From: Novipirellula herctigrandis
GTDB taxonomy: Bacteria; Planctomycetota; Planctomycetia; Pirellulales; Pirellulaceae
Length of the DNA stretch: 64,000 bases
NCBI GenBank assembly: GCA_007859835.1
Contig: SJPJ01000001.1
Location: forward strand, 6,361,632 to 6,425,631
Direction of reading: 5' to 3'
Shown: positions 11,101 to 19,582 of the stretch, piece by piece
Layout: each line of letters starts with the position of its first letter
Numbering within the stretch: the first letter of the stretch is position 1
The notes under the pieces: generated by a model
Told to the model about the DNA's origin: nothing
The model's input: the letters and a program-made list of their open reading frames with translations, nothing else
Database searches by the model: none
Program-made: the position numbers and the translations under genes

Positions 11101-12151
11101 CTTCGGGGCTCTGTTCACCCATCCCACGCATCTTTTCGACGATTTGAAACGATGTGTTTGTCGCCCATTGGTAGACCGGAACGCCTCGCCATCGTGTGGG
11201 GAAAGTGGTTTGCGTGACATCAACCATTGGGATGTCTTCGATTTGAGCAGCGCGGAATCCCGTGTTCGATTTGAATCCGACAAGTTCGGTAGCGACGATC
11301 GGCGGCGTCTCGGTTTCGTACTGAATCTGCTTCGGGTCATTGGTTTGGAAAGCATGAAGGGTGATGCTCCATTTCCCGGCGCGGACTTGAGCTTTGATTT
11401 GTCCGCGATCATCCACTGCGACCGGGATTTGGCTTTCGACCGACGAAAGCTGCCATCCTGCGGGCAGACCATAGCCTAAGGATTCTTCGCGACTCTTACC
11501 GGAAACGGTGAGCTCAATTTCTGTTCGTAGCCAAACCGGAATACCATCTTCGATGAGTCGATAAACTTGCACGCCAAGTAGATCTTTTCCGGTAACCTCG
11601 GTTTGCGTTCGTTTGAGCCAAACGTGCCCGTTTGCGTCCCAGACCGGTTGAGCAACCTCGTTACCGTTGACCGCGAGTGCCAAGATTCCAATCGGCTTTG
11701 GGACAGTGATCTTCTGTGGCATCGTGTCCCACGTAAATGTTCCCGATAATTCATGTTCGCCCGGAGGTAATTTGACCGCTGGGTATCCGTCATGCTGGAC
11801 TACGACCAAGTCATCCTCGCCCGAACGAACGTCCATCGGCCAATTCTTGTCGCTACCGGGAAGCGGCACCCAAGAGTCGCCAAAGACCGTGATCGTTGTT
11901 TGCCAAGTGGCACCATCGTTGTTTGCAAAAAGATCTAATTTCGATGGCCAAAAACAAATCGGTTGATCTGCATTTAGGTATACCCTTGGGCAGTCTTGGT
12001 GTGTGTCTTGCCACGTCACCCAGTCCATCCAAGGTTGAAGCGGTTCGGGGATTGTGTGTGTTTGTGCTTTTGAGAAACGAGGCGAGAAAGCGCCTAAACT
12101 GCACAAAACCAAAAGAAACAGAGCGGCGGTTCGTGAAGCGAAGCGATTCAT
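8126..12151 (-). CDS. Two-unit 1341-residue exported membrane protein of unknown function
   Basis: I do not recognise a named family. An N-terminal signal peptide ends in SKA-Q (cleavage about 29/30). A long, beta-rich region without clear enzyme motifs follows to about residue 470, then membrane helices at about 473-577 and again at 683-703. Directly after comes a second signal-peptide-like segment (hydrophobic AFIFVMLLVPPSASA, then Gln732). Another soluble region runs to about 1165, and the protein ends with several membrane helices (about 1170-1225, 1235-1260, 1290-1320). The two-unit plan (30-731 and 732-1341) parallels the three-unit giant at 29028-39374. It stands alone between ALDH and purC. 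A role in the cell envelope is inference. Confidence 0.85.
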   Translation of the reverse strand: MNRFASRTAALFLLVLCSLGAFSPRFSKAQTHTIPEPLQPWMDWVTWQDTHQDCPRVYLNADQPICFWPSKLDLFANNDGATWQTTITVFGDSWVPLPGSDKNWPMDVRSGEDDLVVVQHDGYPAVKLPPGEHELSGTFTWDTMPQKITVPKPIGILALAVNGNEVAQPVWDANGHVWLKRTQTEVTGKDLLGVQVYRLIEDGIPVWLRTEIELTVSGKSREESLGYGLPAGWQLSSVESQIPVAVDDRGQIKAQVRAGKWSITLHAFQTNDPKQIQYETETPPIVATELVGFKSNTGFRAAQIEDIPMVDVTQTTFPTRWRGVPVYQWATNTSFQIVEKMRGMGEQSPEGLHIKRRMWIDENGNGLTYQDHLKGTMQRVWRLDVADDHTLGAVRIDDEGQLITANPVSGTSGVEIRNRDLTMEAIGRVDNLGELTATGWETDADSLSMTMTLPPGWRAFAIFGADTVRGDWLTAWSLLDIFLLLVFSLAVMRLRGITAGIIALIAFGLAFHEPGAPRYAWLLLLIPIALLKAVGEGAAKKWITIWKNASVVLLLICLIPFVVIQTQNVIYPQLDPTGIRYGSRGIFAFPGSGNFPTSRSRVSYRSSVSGLESQTLDQVKGRQKTSGSINVYQNLRYDSKAKIQTGPAQPQWDWNDVVCVWNGPVTAEQQIKPFLISLSQHRVLSIARVLLLILLAAILIGVQPFHWPWRRASAAAAFIFVMLLVPPSASAQMPDSATLDTLRQRLLEPSDAFPNAAEIPDVVLSIVDNKMEMKVRVHAAADVAVPLPGRFPSWSPLSVSIDGSDAIACRREDYLWIQASKGVHDVVVKGLIADQTNWEWTFLLKPRHVTINAPQWKVTGVNRDGVPDPQVFFAKEQATSNDKAAYDRTDFHAIVVVDRRLEIGLIWKIHNTVTRLSGTGKAISMNIPLLKNESVLTSNRDVEGGSIAVRLGANDQTFSWESELPVSDAIELKATESVQWTERWHLVTSPVWNVTYTGLEPIFESNTKELVPVWHPWPNESVKLDLYKPIPVVGDTMTVQRVNQSTSIGDRQRTNQLDLEIESSLSGDFAIAMDPNAEITSLKIDAQSIPVQRDGAQLILPTSSGKQSVSVHWRTTEPIDRTVRTPDITLPVDASNITTVLSMPENRWILWADGPLRGPAVRFWTILAVAILAAILLGSIPLSPLRRYEWVLLVIGLTQVHLIPAMIVIAWLFLLAWRGQRDTETSPRLRFNLLQLSIVFLTLVSLVILMVAVGAGLLGNPEMFIIGNNSWRNELSWFVPRSGADLPTAYVVSVSVWIYRLLMLGWALWLATALLKWLRWGWNQFSFGGVWSRKRRIETSK

Positions 12152-12353
12152 GGCGAGGCTACCAATGTGGGGTGCAAAAACCGAGGGCGGAAATGCAGAT
12201 ATTGTCCATCTGCAAGTCTAGTCCGCATTGGTAAGAGATGCTTTTCAGCAACTGTGGAAGCGCAAAAAATTGAGGAACTGACAAAATCTCTTTTTGGGGA
12301 GTGATTCGGCTCTCCGTCGGGCGACGGTGGATTTTGCTAAATCGAATTCGTGT

Positions 12354-13277
12354 TTACACGGATTCGCCGGTAATGCGTCGGAATGCTTCCTGGTACTTGG
12401 CCAATGTCTGCTCAATCACCTCGGCGGGCAATGGCGGAGGATCGCTTTGTTTATCCCATCCGCATGTCGATAGATACTCGCGAACGAATTGCTTGTCGAA
12501 CGACGGTTGGGCCGCACCTGGAGAATAGATTTCTGCGTCCCAAAACCTTGAGCTGTCCGGGGTCAGTGCTTCATCCACCAACACAAGCTCGTCATCGACT
12601 AGGCCAAACTCGAACTTGGTATCGGCGATCAAGATTTCTTTGGTCGCAGCGTATTGAGCCGCTTCAGTGTAGATTCGCAAACTCTCTTCGCGAAGCTTCA
12701 TCGCCAAGTCGTTTCCTAAGTCGTCAATCATGCGATTGATCGAAACGTTCTCATCGTGTTCGCCCTCTTCTGCCTTGGTCGCTGGGGTGAAGATTGGCTC
12801 GGGCAGTTTGTCACATTGCCGAAGTCCAGATGGCAACTTGTTTCCACAGACTTCACCGGTGGTTTGGTACTCTCGTAGTCCGCTTCCTTCGAGATAACCT
12901 CGCACGACACATTCAAACGGGACCACACTCGCTTTTTCAACAATCATCACCCGGCCTGCGAGTGGCTCGGTATCGAATTGGCGTTGAAGCGACACCGGAA
13001 CGTCGACCGATTGAAGGTGATGGCGAACGCTTAAGGTAGAGAACCAGAACCGGCTCATTTGTGTTAATAGTCGGCCTTTGCCCGGAATCCCACTGGGCAA
13101 GATGAAGTCGAAGGCACTGATTCGATCACTGCTGACGATCATCAATTGATTGCCGAGATCGTAAACATCCCGGACCTTGCCACTACGTCGGGGCAGTGGC
13201 AGGTTCGTCTTGAGGAGTGCCCCGGAGGCGTCGAATTCGTACAGGCTATCAGTGATGTGATTATTTGGAGGATTCAT
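12354..13277 (-). CDS. purC: Phosphoribosylaminoimidazole-succinocarboxamide synthase
   Basis: PurC (SAICAR synthetase) joins aspartate to CAIR with ATP in purine synthesis. The 307-residue protein has the family hallmarks RRSGKVRDVYDLG near the N-terminus, SSDRISAFDF, IPGKGRLLTQMS, ECVVRGYLEGSG, and IADTKFEFGL followed by LVLVDEALTPDSSRFWD. The C-terminal ...PSFDKQFVREYL is also typical. I start it at ATG 13277 (MNPPNNHITDS), since the 29 extra codons upstream show no family similarity. The length suits the longer fungal/planctomycete-type SAICAR synthases (about 300 residues) rather than the ~240-residue E. coli form. It is monocistronic. Confidence 0.95.
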   Translation of the reverse strand: MNPPNNHITDSLYEFDASGALLKTNLPLPRRSGKVRDVYDLGNQLMIVSSDRISAFDFILPSGIPGKGRLLTQMSRFWFSTLSVRHHLQSVDVPVSLQRQFDTEPLAGRVMIVEKASVVPFECVVRGYLEGSGLREYQTTGEVCGNKLPSGLRQCDKLPEPIFTPATKAEEGEHDENVSINRMIDDLGNDLAMKLREESLRIYTEAAQYAATKEILIADTKFEFGLVDDELVLVDEALTPDSSRFWDAEIYSPGAAQPSFDKQFVREYLSTCGWDKQSDPPPLPAEVIEQTLAKYQEAFRRITGESV

Positions 13278-13492
13278 GTATCTACTTTCGCAAAACACAC
13301 AAAATCGGGCAAGCGGCCCCCCACATTCCGAATGGCTCTCCGCTCGCGAATAGCGTGACGACAAAGTATACTAATTCGGCTCTTCCACCCTTGTGATTAT
13401 TTGAAAACAGGCGTGTGGGAGCCCAGCGGTCGCAGCGGCATTGTTTTTTTGCGTCTTTCGTCTTTTTTCCTCGGATTGTTTGGCTTCACACA

Positions 13493-14989
13493 ATGGGACA
13501 GTTTCATTTCGACGTCCCCGATAGCGTTCAAGAGCTGATCAACCAATCCTTGTGGAATGATGCGTACATTTGCGGAATTGAAGGTGTCCCATGGCAATCG
13601 CGAAGTGAATTCAATGGTTCACGTTTGACGATTACCCGAGGGATCGACTCGTCCGGAAAACTCTTCATTGCCTGTCCGGTCGACAAAGTGGGGTTCTGTA
13701 CCCTCAGTACCTGCAGTTTGCGTCCCATTGATGAATCGCACCTGCTGATGCTTGAATTGGCTCGGGGGAGTTGTTTCCGTGCACGAATTCAATCGGACAC
13801 TTGGGAACGGGCCGGTTTGGTGCTTAGCGACAAGTTCAATGATCTGTTGAAGGAAGGGACCGAGCGGTTTCTTGACGCAGCCCAGCGACGTGGTGATCCG
13901 GGATTGGCTTCCGAAATCGCTGTCGAATCGATCTCGTTGCTTACCCAAGCGCTGGTGGATCTAGGCGATAGTTATGCGATGCAGTCGATCGCATTTCGCA
14001 AGCAGCGGGAAACGAACATTGGGACGTTGATGGCCGCAGCGGTGGTGCCGCCAAGCCCCAAGACGACTCAGCATGCAGACGCGTTTTGTTCGGCATTCAA
14101 CGCAGCTGCGGTGCGAATTAGTTGGGCGGACATCGAAACAGATTCGGGACGCTTTGATTACGATGCAGTCGAAGAATCGATCGGTTGGTGTGCCTCCAAG
14201 GGACTTCGTGTGATCGGTGGGCCGTTGGTTGATTTTCGCGAGCGACTGCTGCCGCATTGGTTATACCTGCTCGAAGAAGACTTCGAATCCCTGCTGGCGT
14301 CGGTGTGTCAATTTGTTGAACGGACGGTGTTAAAGCTACGTGGATCGGTTCAACTTTGGAATTGCGCATCAGGGCTCAATACGCCGGGGCCGCTTGAACT
14401 TGATGACGAACAAGTGATGCGATTGGCGGTGGGGATATTGCAAACTGTCCGGCGAAACGATCCCAATACGCCGGCGATCATGAGTTTTGATCAACCTTTC
14501 GGCGAATATTTGGCCAATCATCGTGACGGCATTTCTCCCCTGCACTTTGCTGATGCGCTCGCGCGTAGCGGGCTTGGAATGGCGGGGATCGGGTTGGATG
14601 TGCGAGTCAATTATGCTCGCGGTGCAACGCTGCCACGAACTGCGGTCGACTTTGGTCAAATGATCGATCGCTGGGCGACTTTAGGAATGCCGTTGATGGT
14701 ACAACTCGCTGTCCCCGGTGATCGTGGCTTCGACGAGCGTTCGTCCTACCCAGTTGAAACTTTGGCGGCGACACCAGCAGATTTAGATTGCCGTAGCGAT
14801 CAGCTTCGTATTGCTGGTCCGATGATCCGCACGCTATTGGCAAAGCACTGTGTGCATGCGATTGTTTGGGAAGGGTGGTCCGATGCGGAGCCACACGTCC
14901 TGAGCCACTGCGGTATGATCGACGCGAATAACCAGGTCCGTCCGTTACTAGAGTACGTCACCCGCGTGCGTCGCGAATTTCTGGCCTAA
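13493..14989 (+). CDS. GH10-like (beta/alpha)8-barrel protein, catalytic glutamates replaced
   Basis: A 498-residue cytoplasmic-looking protein (no signal peptide). I start it at ATG 13493 (MGQFHFDVPD). The C-terminal ~320 residues resemble glycoside hydrolase family 10. ISWADIETDSGRFDYDAVE matches the first strand region, GLRVIGGPLVDF resembles the RGH.LVW strand, and GMAGIGLDVRV resembles IDGIG.Q.H of strand 6. The acid/base motif WDVVNE is replaced by LWNCASG, and the nucleophile motif ITELD by MVQLAV (Glu to Gln). Xylanase activity is therefore doubtful. It may be a sugar-binding or differently acting relative. The N-terminal ~180 residues form an unrecognised domain. The alignment is by eye. 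Confidence 0.7.
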   Translation: MGQFHFDVPDSVQELINQSLWNDAYICGIEGVPWQSRSEFNGSRLTITRGIDSSGKLFIACPVDKVGFCTLSTCSLRPIDESHLLMLELARGSCFRARIQSDTWERAGLVLSDKFNDLLKEGTERFLDAAQRRGDPGLASEIAVESISLLTQALVDLGDSYAMQSIAFRKQRETNIGTLMAAAVVPPSPKTTQHADAFCSAFNAAAVRISWADIETDSGRFDYDAVEESIGWCASKGLRVIGGPLVDFRERLLPHWLYLLEEDFESLLASVCQFVERTVLKLRGSVQLWNCASGLNTPGPLELDDEQVMRLAVGILQTVRRNDPNTPAIMSFDQPFGEYLANHRDGISPLHFADALARSGLGMAGIGLDVRVNYARGATLPRTAVDFGQMIDRWATLGMPLMVQLAVPGDRGFDERSSYPVETLAATPADLDCRSDQLRIAGPMIRTLLAKHCVHAIVWEGWSDAEPHVLSHCGMIDANNQVRPLLEYVTRVRREFLA

Positions 14990-15050
14990 TTGAGGCTTCT
15001 TGTAATGGGGCCACTCAGGGCGAAAGGCATTGCATGGAGCTGAAAAAAGA

Positions 15051-15084
15051 CGCCATGTCTTCTGCAACGCCATGTCTTCTGCAA
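15051..15084. repeat. Tandem duplication, 17-bp unit
   Basis: CGCCATGTCTTCTGCAA occurs twice head to tail (15051-15067 and 15068-15084), followed by a partial third copy CGCCAACG. It lies between the convergent GH10-like and fabF genes. Confidence 0.9.
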
Positions 15085-15147
15085 CGCCAACGCGTTCTTA
15101 GCCCTATCCCCGCGTAACGAACGCCGGAGCGACCTACAGCCGGTCGA

Positions 15148-16401
15148 TCAGCCGTTATGCTTTGCCAGGACGATGCACGCGTTATGGCCGCCGAAGCCGA
15201 AGCTATTGCTCATTGCGATATTGATGGCACGATCTCTTGCCGTGTTCGGCGTGTAATCTAAATCGCAATCAGGATCCGGCGTTTCGAGATTAATCGTTGG
15301 CGCGATCCGCGAGTTCTCCATCATCTTGCAAGTCATGACTGCTTCGATTCCGCCACTGGCACCGAGCGAATGCCCCAATGCACTTTTGGTACTGCTAACC
15401 GAAAGCTTGTAGGCGTGGTCACCGAATACTTTCTTGATTGCCTGGGTTTCTGCTTTGTCGCCTAATGGCGTGCTGGTTCCGTGAGCATTGATGTAATCGA
15501 CGGCGGTGGGTTCGATTCCTGCGTCGTCAATTGCAGCCTGCATTGCCGCAGAGGCTCCGGTGCCGTGTGGGTCTGGGGCGGTAATGTGGCCCGCGTCGCT
15601 AGTGGTTCCAAACCCAAGGACTTCGGCGTAGATGTGCGCTTTGCGAGCGAGGGCATGTTCGAGTTCTTCAAAGACGAGCACGCCTGCGCCTTCGCCCATG
15701 ACGAACCCATCGCGGCCAGCGTCGAATGGACGCGAAGCGGCCGGTGGATCGTCGTTCCGAGTGGAAAGGGCTTTCATGTTTTGGAAGGCCGCTAAGCCCA
15801 TTGGCGTGATCGCTGCTTCGCTGCCGCCCGTAACCATGACGTTGGTCTCACCAAGGCGAATGCTACGGAGTGCTTCGCCCATCGCGTTGGTCGCACTTGC
15901 GCAAGCGGTGGCGACTGCATAGTTCGGGCCACGAAGGCCATAGGTGATTGAGATGTTTCCGCCAGCCGCGTTGAGCATCATCTTTGGGACGGTGAAGGGG
16001 CTGACTCGGTCAGGTCCCTTCTTAATCATCTTTTCAATTTGAGCTTCGATCTCACTCAGTCCACCTACGCCACTGCCGATCACGACACCGCAGAGAAGTC
16101 GATCGACCGAATCAAAATCAATCTTCGAATCGTTGATCGCTTGATGGCCGGCGTGTACAGCAAATTGAGTAAAACGGTCGAGACGTTTGACCTCGCGTCG
16201 TTCCACAATGCCATCCAGATTAAAATCGGGAATGTCGCCGCCGAAATGGATTTTGTATTTTTTCGTGTTAAGAATTGTTAGTGGATGGACACCCGACTCA
16301 CCAGCAACCAATCGCTGCCAAACCGTCGCAACATCGACTCCGAGCGGCGTAACCACGCCCATACCAGTAATAACCACACGACGTGCCGACCGCGTTTGCA
16401 T
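15148..16401 (-). CDS. fabF: 3-oxoacyl-ACP synthase II
   Basis: FabF performs the condensation step of fatty-acid elongation with malonyl-ACP. The 417-residue protein starts RRVVITGMGVVTPLG and has the catalytic triad: Cys167 in VATACASATNAMG, His in NAHGTSTPLGD (about 308), and His in SALGHSLGASG (about 344). The C-terminal NSFGFGGHNACIVL is also diagnostic. It is the last gene of a minus-strand cluster rpmF-fabD-fabG-acpP-fabF. A 270-bp gap separates it from acpP, so it may have an extra promoter. No oddities were seen. Confidence 0.97.
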   Translation of the reverse strand: MQTRSARRVVITGMGVVTPLGVDVATVWQRLVAGESGVHPLTILNTKKYKIHFGGDIPDFNLDGIVERREVKRLDRFTQFAVHAGHQAINDSKIDFDSVDRLLCGVVIGSGVGGLSEIEAQIEKMIKKGPDRVSPFTVPKMMLNAAGGNISITYGLRGPNYAVATACASATNAMGEALRSIRLGETNVMVTGGSEAAITPMGLAAFQNMKALSTRNDDPPAASRPFDAGRDGFVMGEGAGVLVFEELEHALARKAHIYAEVLGFGTTSDAGHITAPDPHGTGASAAMQAAIDDAGIEPTAVDYINAHGTSTPLGDKAETQAIKKVFGDHAYKLSVSSTKSALGHSLGASGGIEAVMTCKMMENSRIAPTINLETPDPDCDLDYTPNTARDRAINIAMSNSFGFGGHNACIVLAKHNG

Positions 16402-16671
16402 CGAAAAGAGCCTTCAAGAAAAAATTAAATTGCAGGATGTATGGACAAAAAAATGGAGCGGTAACAAAGCAAGGGCTTCGTTGCTTTTGACTGATCTTCG
16501 TTGCTTCTGACGGATAACGTTCATTAGGCATAAAATAAATGCCGCCTTTGAAATATCGCACTCACCTGTGTTTCGGGCGGTGGCAACATTCTTGGGCGGC
16601 AAAATCATCAACATCAAAGTTGATTGAAGCGTCTGGCTCGATGGGGAGATGTCATCAAGTTCGGGGCGAAC

Positions 16672-16917
16672 TTATACATCTTCGCCTTTGGAGCTTTCGA
16701 TAAAGGCGACCGCTTCGCCAACCTTTTGGATCTTTTCAGCAGCTTCATCAGGAATGCTGATGTCGAACTCTTCTTCAAGTTCCATTACCAATTCAACGGT
16801 ATCGAGCGAATCGGCACCTAGATCGTTTACAAACGAAGTTTCGAGTGTGATCTTGTCTTTGTCGACGCCAAGTTGTTCAGCAACGATATCGACGACGCGT
16901 TCTTCGACGCTAGCCAT
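16672..16917 (-). CDS. acpP: Acyl carrier protein
   Basis: An 81-residue, strongly acidic four-helix carrier. The phosphopantetheine site is Ser37 in [12 protein letters not shown], the invariant ACP signature. Helices [14 protein letters not shown] and [23 protein letters not shown] are canonical. It carries growing acyl chains for FabD, FabG and FabF, whose genes flank it. It also supplies acyl groups for lipid A synthesis, in which LpxK (also in this window) acts. The start is ATG 16917, and the length is the family norm. Confidence 0.98.
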   Translation of the reverse strand: MASVEERVVDIVAEQLGVDKDKITLETSFVNDLGADSLDTVELVMELEEEFDISIPDEAAEKIQKVGEAVAFIESSKGEDV

Positions 16918-17168
16918 GGGCTATACTCCAGGGGAAATGTCAGCAAATGTGTGAAATGGGGAGGAAGGTATGGCGGTTAGGATCTGGTGAAGACCAAATT
17001 CGTAAAACCGGTGATCTGAATAAATTAGAGCCCGGTGACAACCAATGCTTTCGCGGAAAAGAATAGGTCAAACAGCTAAATCCCGTCAATACACCGAAGG
17101 GCCTTTCTGGGGCGGAAGTGCCGTGTTTTTCCATCTCCGGCAGGTTGCGTTGTGGCGACCGCGGTGAA

Positions 17169-17927
17169 TTAACCGATCATTCCGCCGTCCACGACGAGTG
17201 TTTGGCCGGAAATATAGCCCGCATCCTTGGACGCCAGGAATAAAGCCGCCGCTGCGACATCTTCCGGTTCGCCCATTCGCTTGGCGGGAATCCGTTTTTT
17301 GACTTCGTCGAGAATCACATCGCCGAGTTCTTTGGTCATTTCGCTGGCAATAAATCCCGGAGAAATCGCGTTGACGGTCACGCCGCGGTTGACCAATTCC
17401 TTGCTCATTGTCCGCGTCATGCCAATCATCCCCGCTTTGCTAGCCGAGTAATTTGCTTGGCCAGGGTTTCCGATCATCCCCGAAATGCTCGACATATTGA
17501 TGATTCGGCCATATTTCGCCTTCCGCATGATCCCAGCGGCGGCGCGACAGCAGACGAAACAGCTCGTCAGGTTCGTGGCGATGACGTCGTCCCATTCCTC
17601 GTCCGACATCCCTCGCATTAACTTGTCGCGAGTAATCCCGGCATTGTTGACCAAGATATCGAGCCGGCCATGTTTTTTCTTGACATCATTGATGGCTTCA
17701 GCAGCCGCTTTGCGATCGGTCACATCGACGGAAACGGCTTCAGCAGAGCCACCTGCGGCCTCAATCTCGTTGACGGTGGTAGCCAATTTCTCCGCGTTTC
17801 TCGCCATGCAGACGACTTTGGCCCCGTTTTGGCCCATTGCCACGGCGATTGCTTTGCCCAGGCCCTGTGACGCGCCGGTCACAATTGCTACTTGATCTTT
17901 CAGGTCTACGGAAATCGACAATTGCAT
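17169..17927 (-). CDS. fabG: 3-oxoacyl-ACP reductase
   Basis: FabG reduces 3-oxoacyl-ACP with NADPH. This 252-residue short-chain dehydrogenase has the cofactor motif TGASQGLG (17-24), NNAGITRD, the catalytic Ser in MSSISG, and the YSASK tyrosine-lysine pair. The SPGFIASEMTKEL lid and C-terminal GQTLVVDGGMIG are typical of true FabG. It sits between fabD (84 bp upstream) and acpP (251 bp downstream) on the same strand, consistent with the fatty-acid operon. Assignment as FabG rather than a generic dehydrogenase rests on this context plus the sequence. Confidence 0.95.
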   Translation of the reverse strand: MQLSISVDLKDQVAIVTGASQGLGKAIAVAMGQNGAKVVCMARNAEKLATTVNEIEAAGGSAEAVSVDVTDRKAAAEAINDVKKKHGRLDILVNNAGITRDKLMRGMSDEEWDDVIATNLTSCFVCCRAAAGIMRKAKYGRIINMSSISGMIGNPGQANYSASKAGMIGMTRTMSKELVNRGVTVNAISPGFIASEMTKELGDVILDEVKKRIPAKRMGEPEDVAAAALFLASKDAGYISGQTLVVDGGMIG

Positions 17928-18011
17928 CTTTTGGGTTCTTTCGAAAATTTTGGAAACAAAGGGCCCTTCCGTCCGCCAAAATTGGCCCCGTTGAAGGTCG
18001 CCCGATTAGGA

Positions 18012-18938
18012 TCAACCGTCACCAAAGCCTTCCATTGGTGTCTTGCGTTTGATTCGCTTCAGAGTCCCTTGCAGGATTTTTCCGGTCCCGGCTTCGATGA
18101 AGCCTTCGATTCCATCGTCCATCATTTGCCGGACCGATGCTTCCCAGAGGACGGGATTGACGACTTGGCGGCTCAGCAAGTCCTTGATTTCGCTTGCTTT
18201 GGTATGCGGCTTACCGTCGACGTTGCTATAGACCGGTATCCGCATGTCGGTGATTTCGATTTGGTCAAGAGCTTCGGCCAACTTTTCGACCGCCGATTGC
18301 ATTAGCGAAGTATGGAACGCACCCGCGACCGTTAGACGGATCACTTTCATCGCGCCCGCCTCGGCGGCGATCGGTTCGACGCGATCGATTGCCGACAAAT
18401 GGCCTGAAATCGCGATATTGCCTGGGCAAAGTAGATTCGCTGGGCGAAGCACTTCGCCTTCTTCGCGAGCTTGGTCGCAAACCGATTGAACTTTTTCAAG
18501 ATCCAGTCCGACGACACTTGCCATTCCGCTGCCGACCACATTGGAAGCAGCCTGCATCGCTTCACCACGACGTTGGACGACGCGAACGGCGTCTTCGAAC
18601 TTCATTCCGCCAGCAAAGCAAACCGCAGTGTATTCGCCAAGGCTTAAGCCAGCGGCGGCTTTGATCGATTGGATCAACTCAGGCCGTAAAGTGGCCAAGA
18701 CGTCTGCCGCAGCGATGCCAACGACAAACAACGCCGGTTGGCAAAATTCGGTCAAATTTAGTTTTTCTGCTGGGCCATCGAAACAAAGGCTTGCGAGGTC
18801 ATACCCCAGAACTTCGGACGCGGCGTCAAAACGACGGCGTGCGTCAGGGTATTGTTCGCAAAGCCACTTGCCCATGCCGACTGCCTGGGCACCTTGTCCA
18901 GGGAACAAAATGCCAGGGGATTCCACATCGAGTGCCAC
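18012..18938 (-). CDS. fabD: Malonyl-CoA:ACP transacylase
   Basis: FabD moves malonyl from CoA to ACP. The 308-residue protein starts with ILFPGQGAQAVGMGKWL. It carries the nucleophilic serine in GLSLGEYTA (Ser99), the arginine region VVQRRGEAMQ, and the catalytic histidine in AGAFHTSLM (about residue 210). PVYSNVDGKPH and the EAGTGKILQGTLKR C-terminus are normal. It lies between rpmF and fabG. The plsX and fabH genes, which in many bacteria sit between rpmF and fabD, are absent here, so those genes would be encoded elsewhere. Confidence 0.96.
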   Translation of the reverse strand: MALDVESPGILFPGQGAQAVGMGKWLCEQYPDARRRFDAASEVLGYDLASLCFDGPAEKLNLTEFCQPALFVVGIAAADVLATLRPELIQSIKAAAGLSLGEYTAVCFAGGMKFEDAVRVVQRRGEAMQAASNVVGSGMASVVGLDLEKVQSVCDQAREEGEVLRPANLLCPGNIAISGHLSAIDRVEPIAAEAGAMKVIRLTVAGAFHTSLMQSAVEKLAEALDQIEITDMRIPVYSNVDGKPHTKASEIKDLLSRQVVNPVLWEASVRQMMDDGIEGFIEAGTGKILQGTLKRIKRKTPMEGFGDG

Positions 18939-19101
18939 TATTGGCTCCTTCGGTAGAGATTAAGAGAGCGTGAGATACGCTGCGAAGAGAGATTGAGAGC
19001 AGATCGTCTGAAAAAGGGACTCGTCCATGGAAAGCTCAGAAAACGGAGTCTTTCGACCTCGAAGCTGAGTCTTTTAGACCAGAAGACCGAGTGATCCGAT
19101 G

Positions 19102-19284
19102 TTACTCTTCTGCTTGCTCAACAACGGTACGACCTTGGTAATACCCGCATTTTGGGCAAACCGTGTGTGTTGGCACAGCGGAGCTGCATTGAGGGCAATA
19201 TGTCACTTGACGTCGTTTGACGTGATCGTGAGCGCGACGTGAGCCCGTGCGGGCGTTGGAGTGTTTTCGTTTTGGGACGGCCAT
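19102..19284 (-). CDS. rpmF: 50S ribosomal protein L32
   Basis: A 60-residue basic protein starting MAVPKRKHSNARTGSRRAHD, the invariant L32 N-terminus. A zinc-ribbon Cys quartet is retained (C30, C33, C43, C46: YCPQC and CPKCG), the C+ form of L32. The start is ATG 19284; the longer frame upstream is not family-like. It heads the fatty-acid cluster, an arrangement conserved in many bacteria that links ribosome and membrane synthesis. Confidence 0.97.
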   Translation of the reverse strand: MAVPKRKHSNARTGSRRAHDHVKRRQVTYCPQCSSAVPTHTVCPKCGYYQGRTVVEQAEE

Positions 19285-19501
19285 CTCTGGGGGTCCATAG
19301 AGAGGGGGAATTCGATTGATTTGAGCCGCGTATGGTAGGTTCAACCGTACCAATCCGTCAACGTGGCACGCCAAGTTTCTTTGGAATTTGGTTAAATGAC
19401 TGTGAATCGCCGCCACGCGATACCGTGAACCACCACGGCGCAACCCCGCGTGATTCCCCATTCTCGCTCTGCCATCAGCCGCCCGCCATCACGCTCCGGC
19501 C

Positions 19502-19577
19502 TACCAACCGTGTTGCGGCCAACCAATCGTGTTGCGGCCAACTAATCGTGTTGCGGCCAATCAATCTCGTTGCCGCC
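19502..19577. repeat. Four tandem copies of a 19-bp unit
   Basis: Consensus AACCAATCGTGTTGCGGCC at 19502-19520, 19521-19539, 19540-19558 and 19559-19577, with the outer copies diverged. It lies in the 298-bp stretch upstream of rpmF and directly after the stop of the 155-residue exported protein gene. There is no spacer, so it is not CRISPR. Confidence 0.93.
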
Positions 19578-19582
19578 ACGAT

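Noticed and set aside
13278-13364. 29-codon N-terminal extension of purC
   Set aside because: Not similar to any SAICAR synthase N-terminus; ATG 13277 is a better start.
19502-19577. Repeat array as a possible CRISPR
   Set aside because: The 19-bp units are directly adjacent with no spacers, and no cas genes are present.
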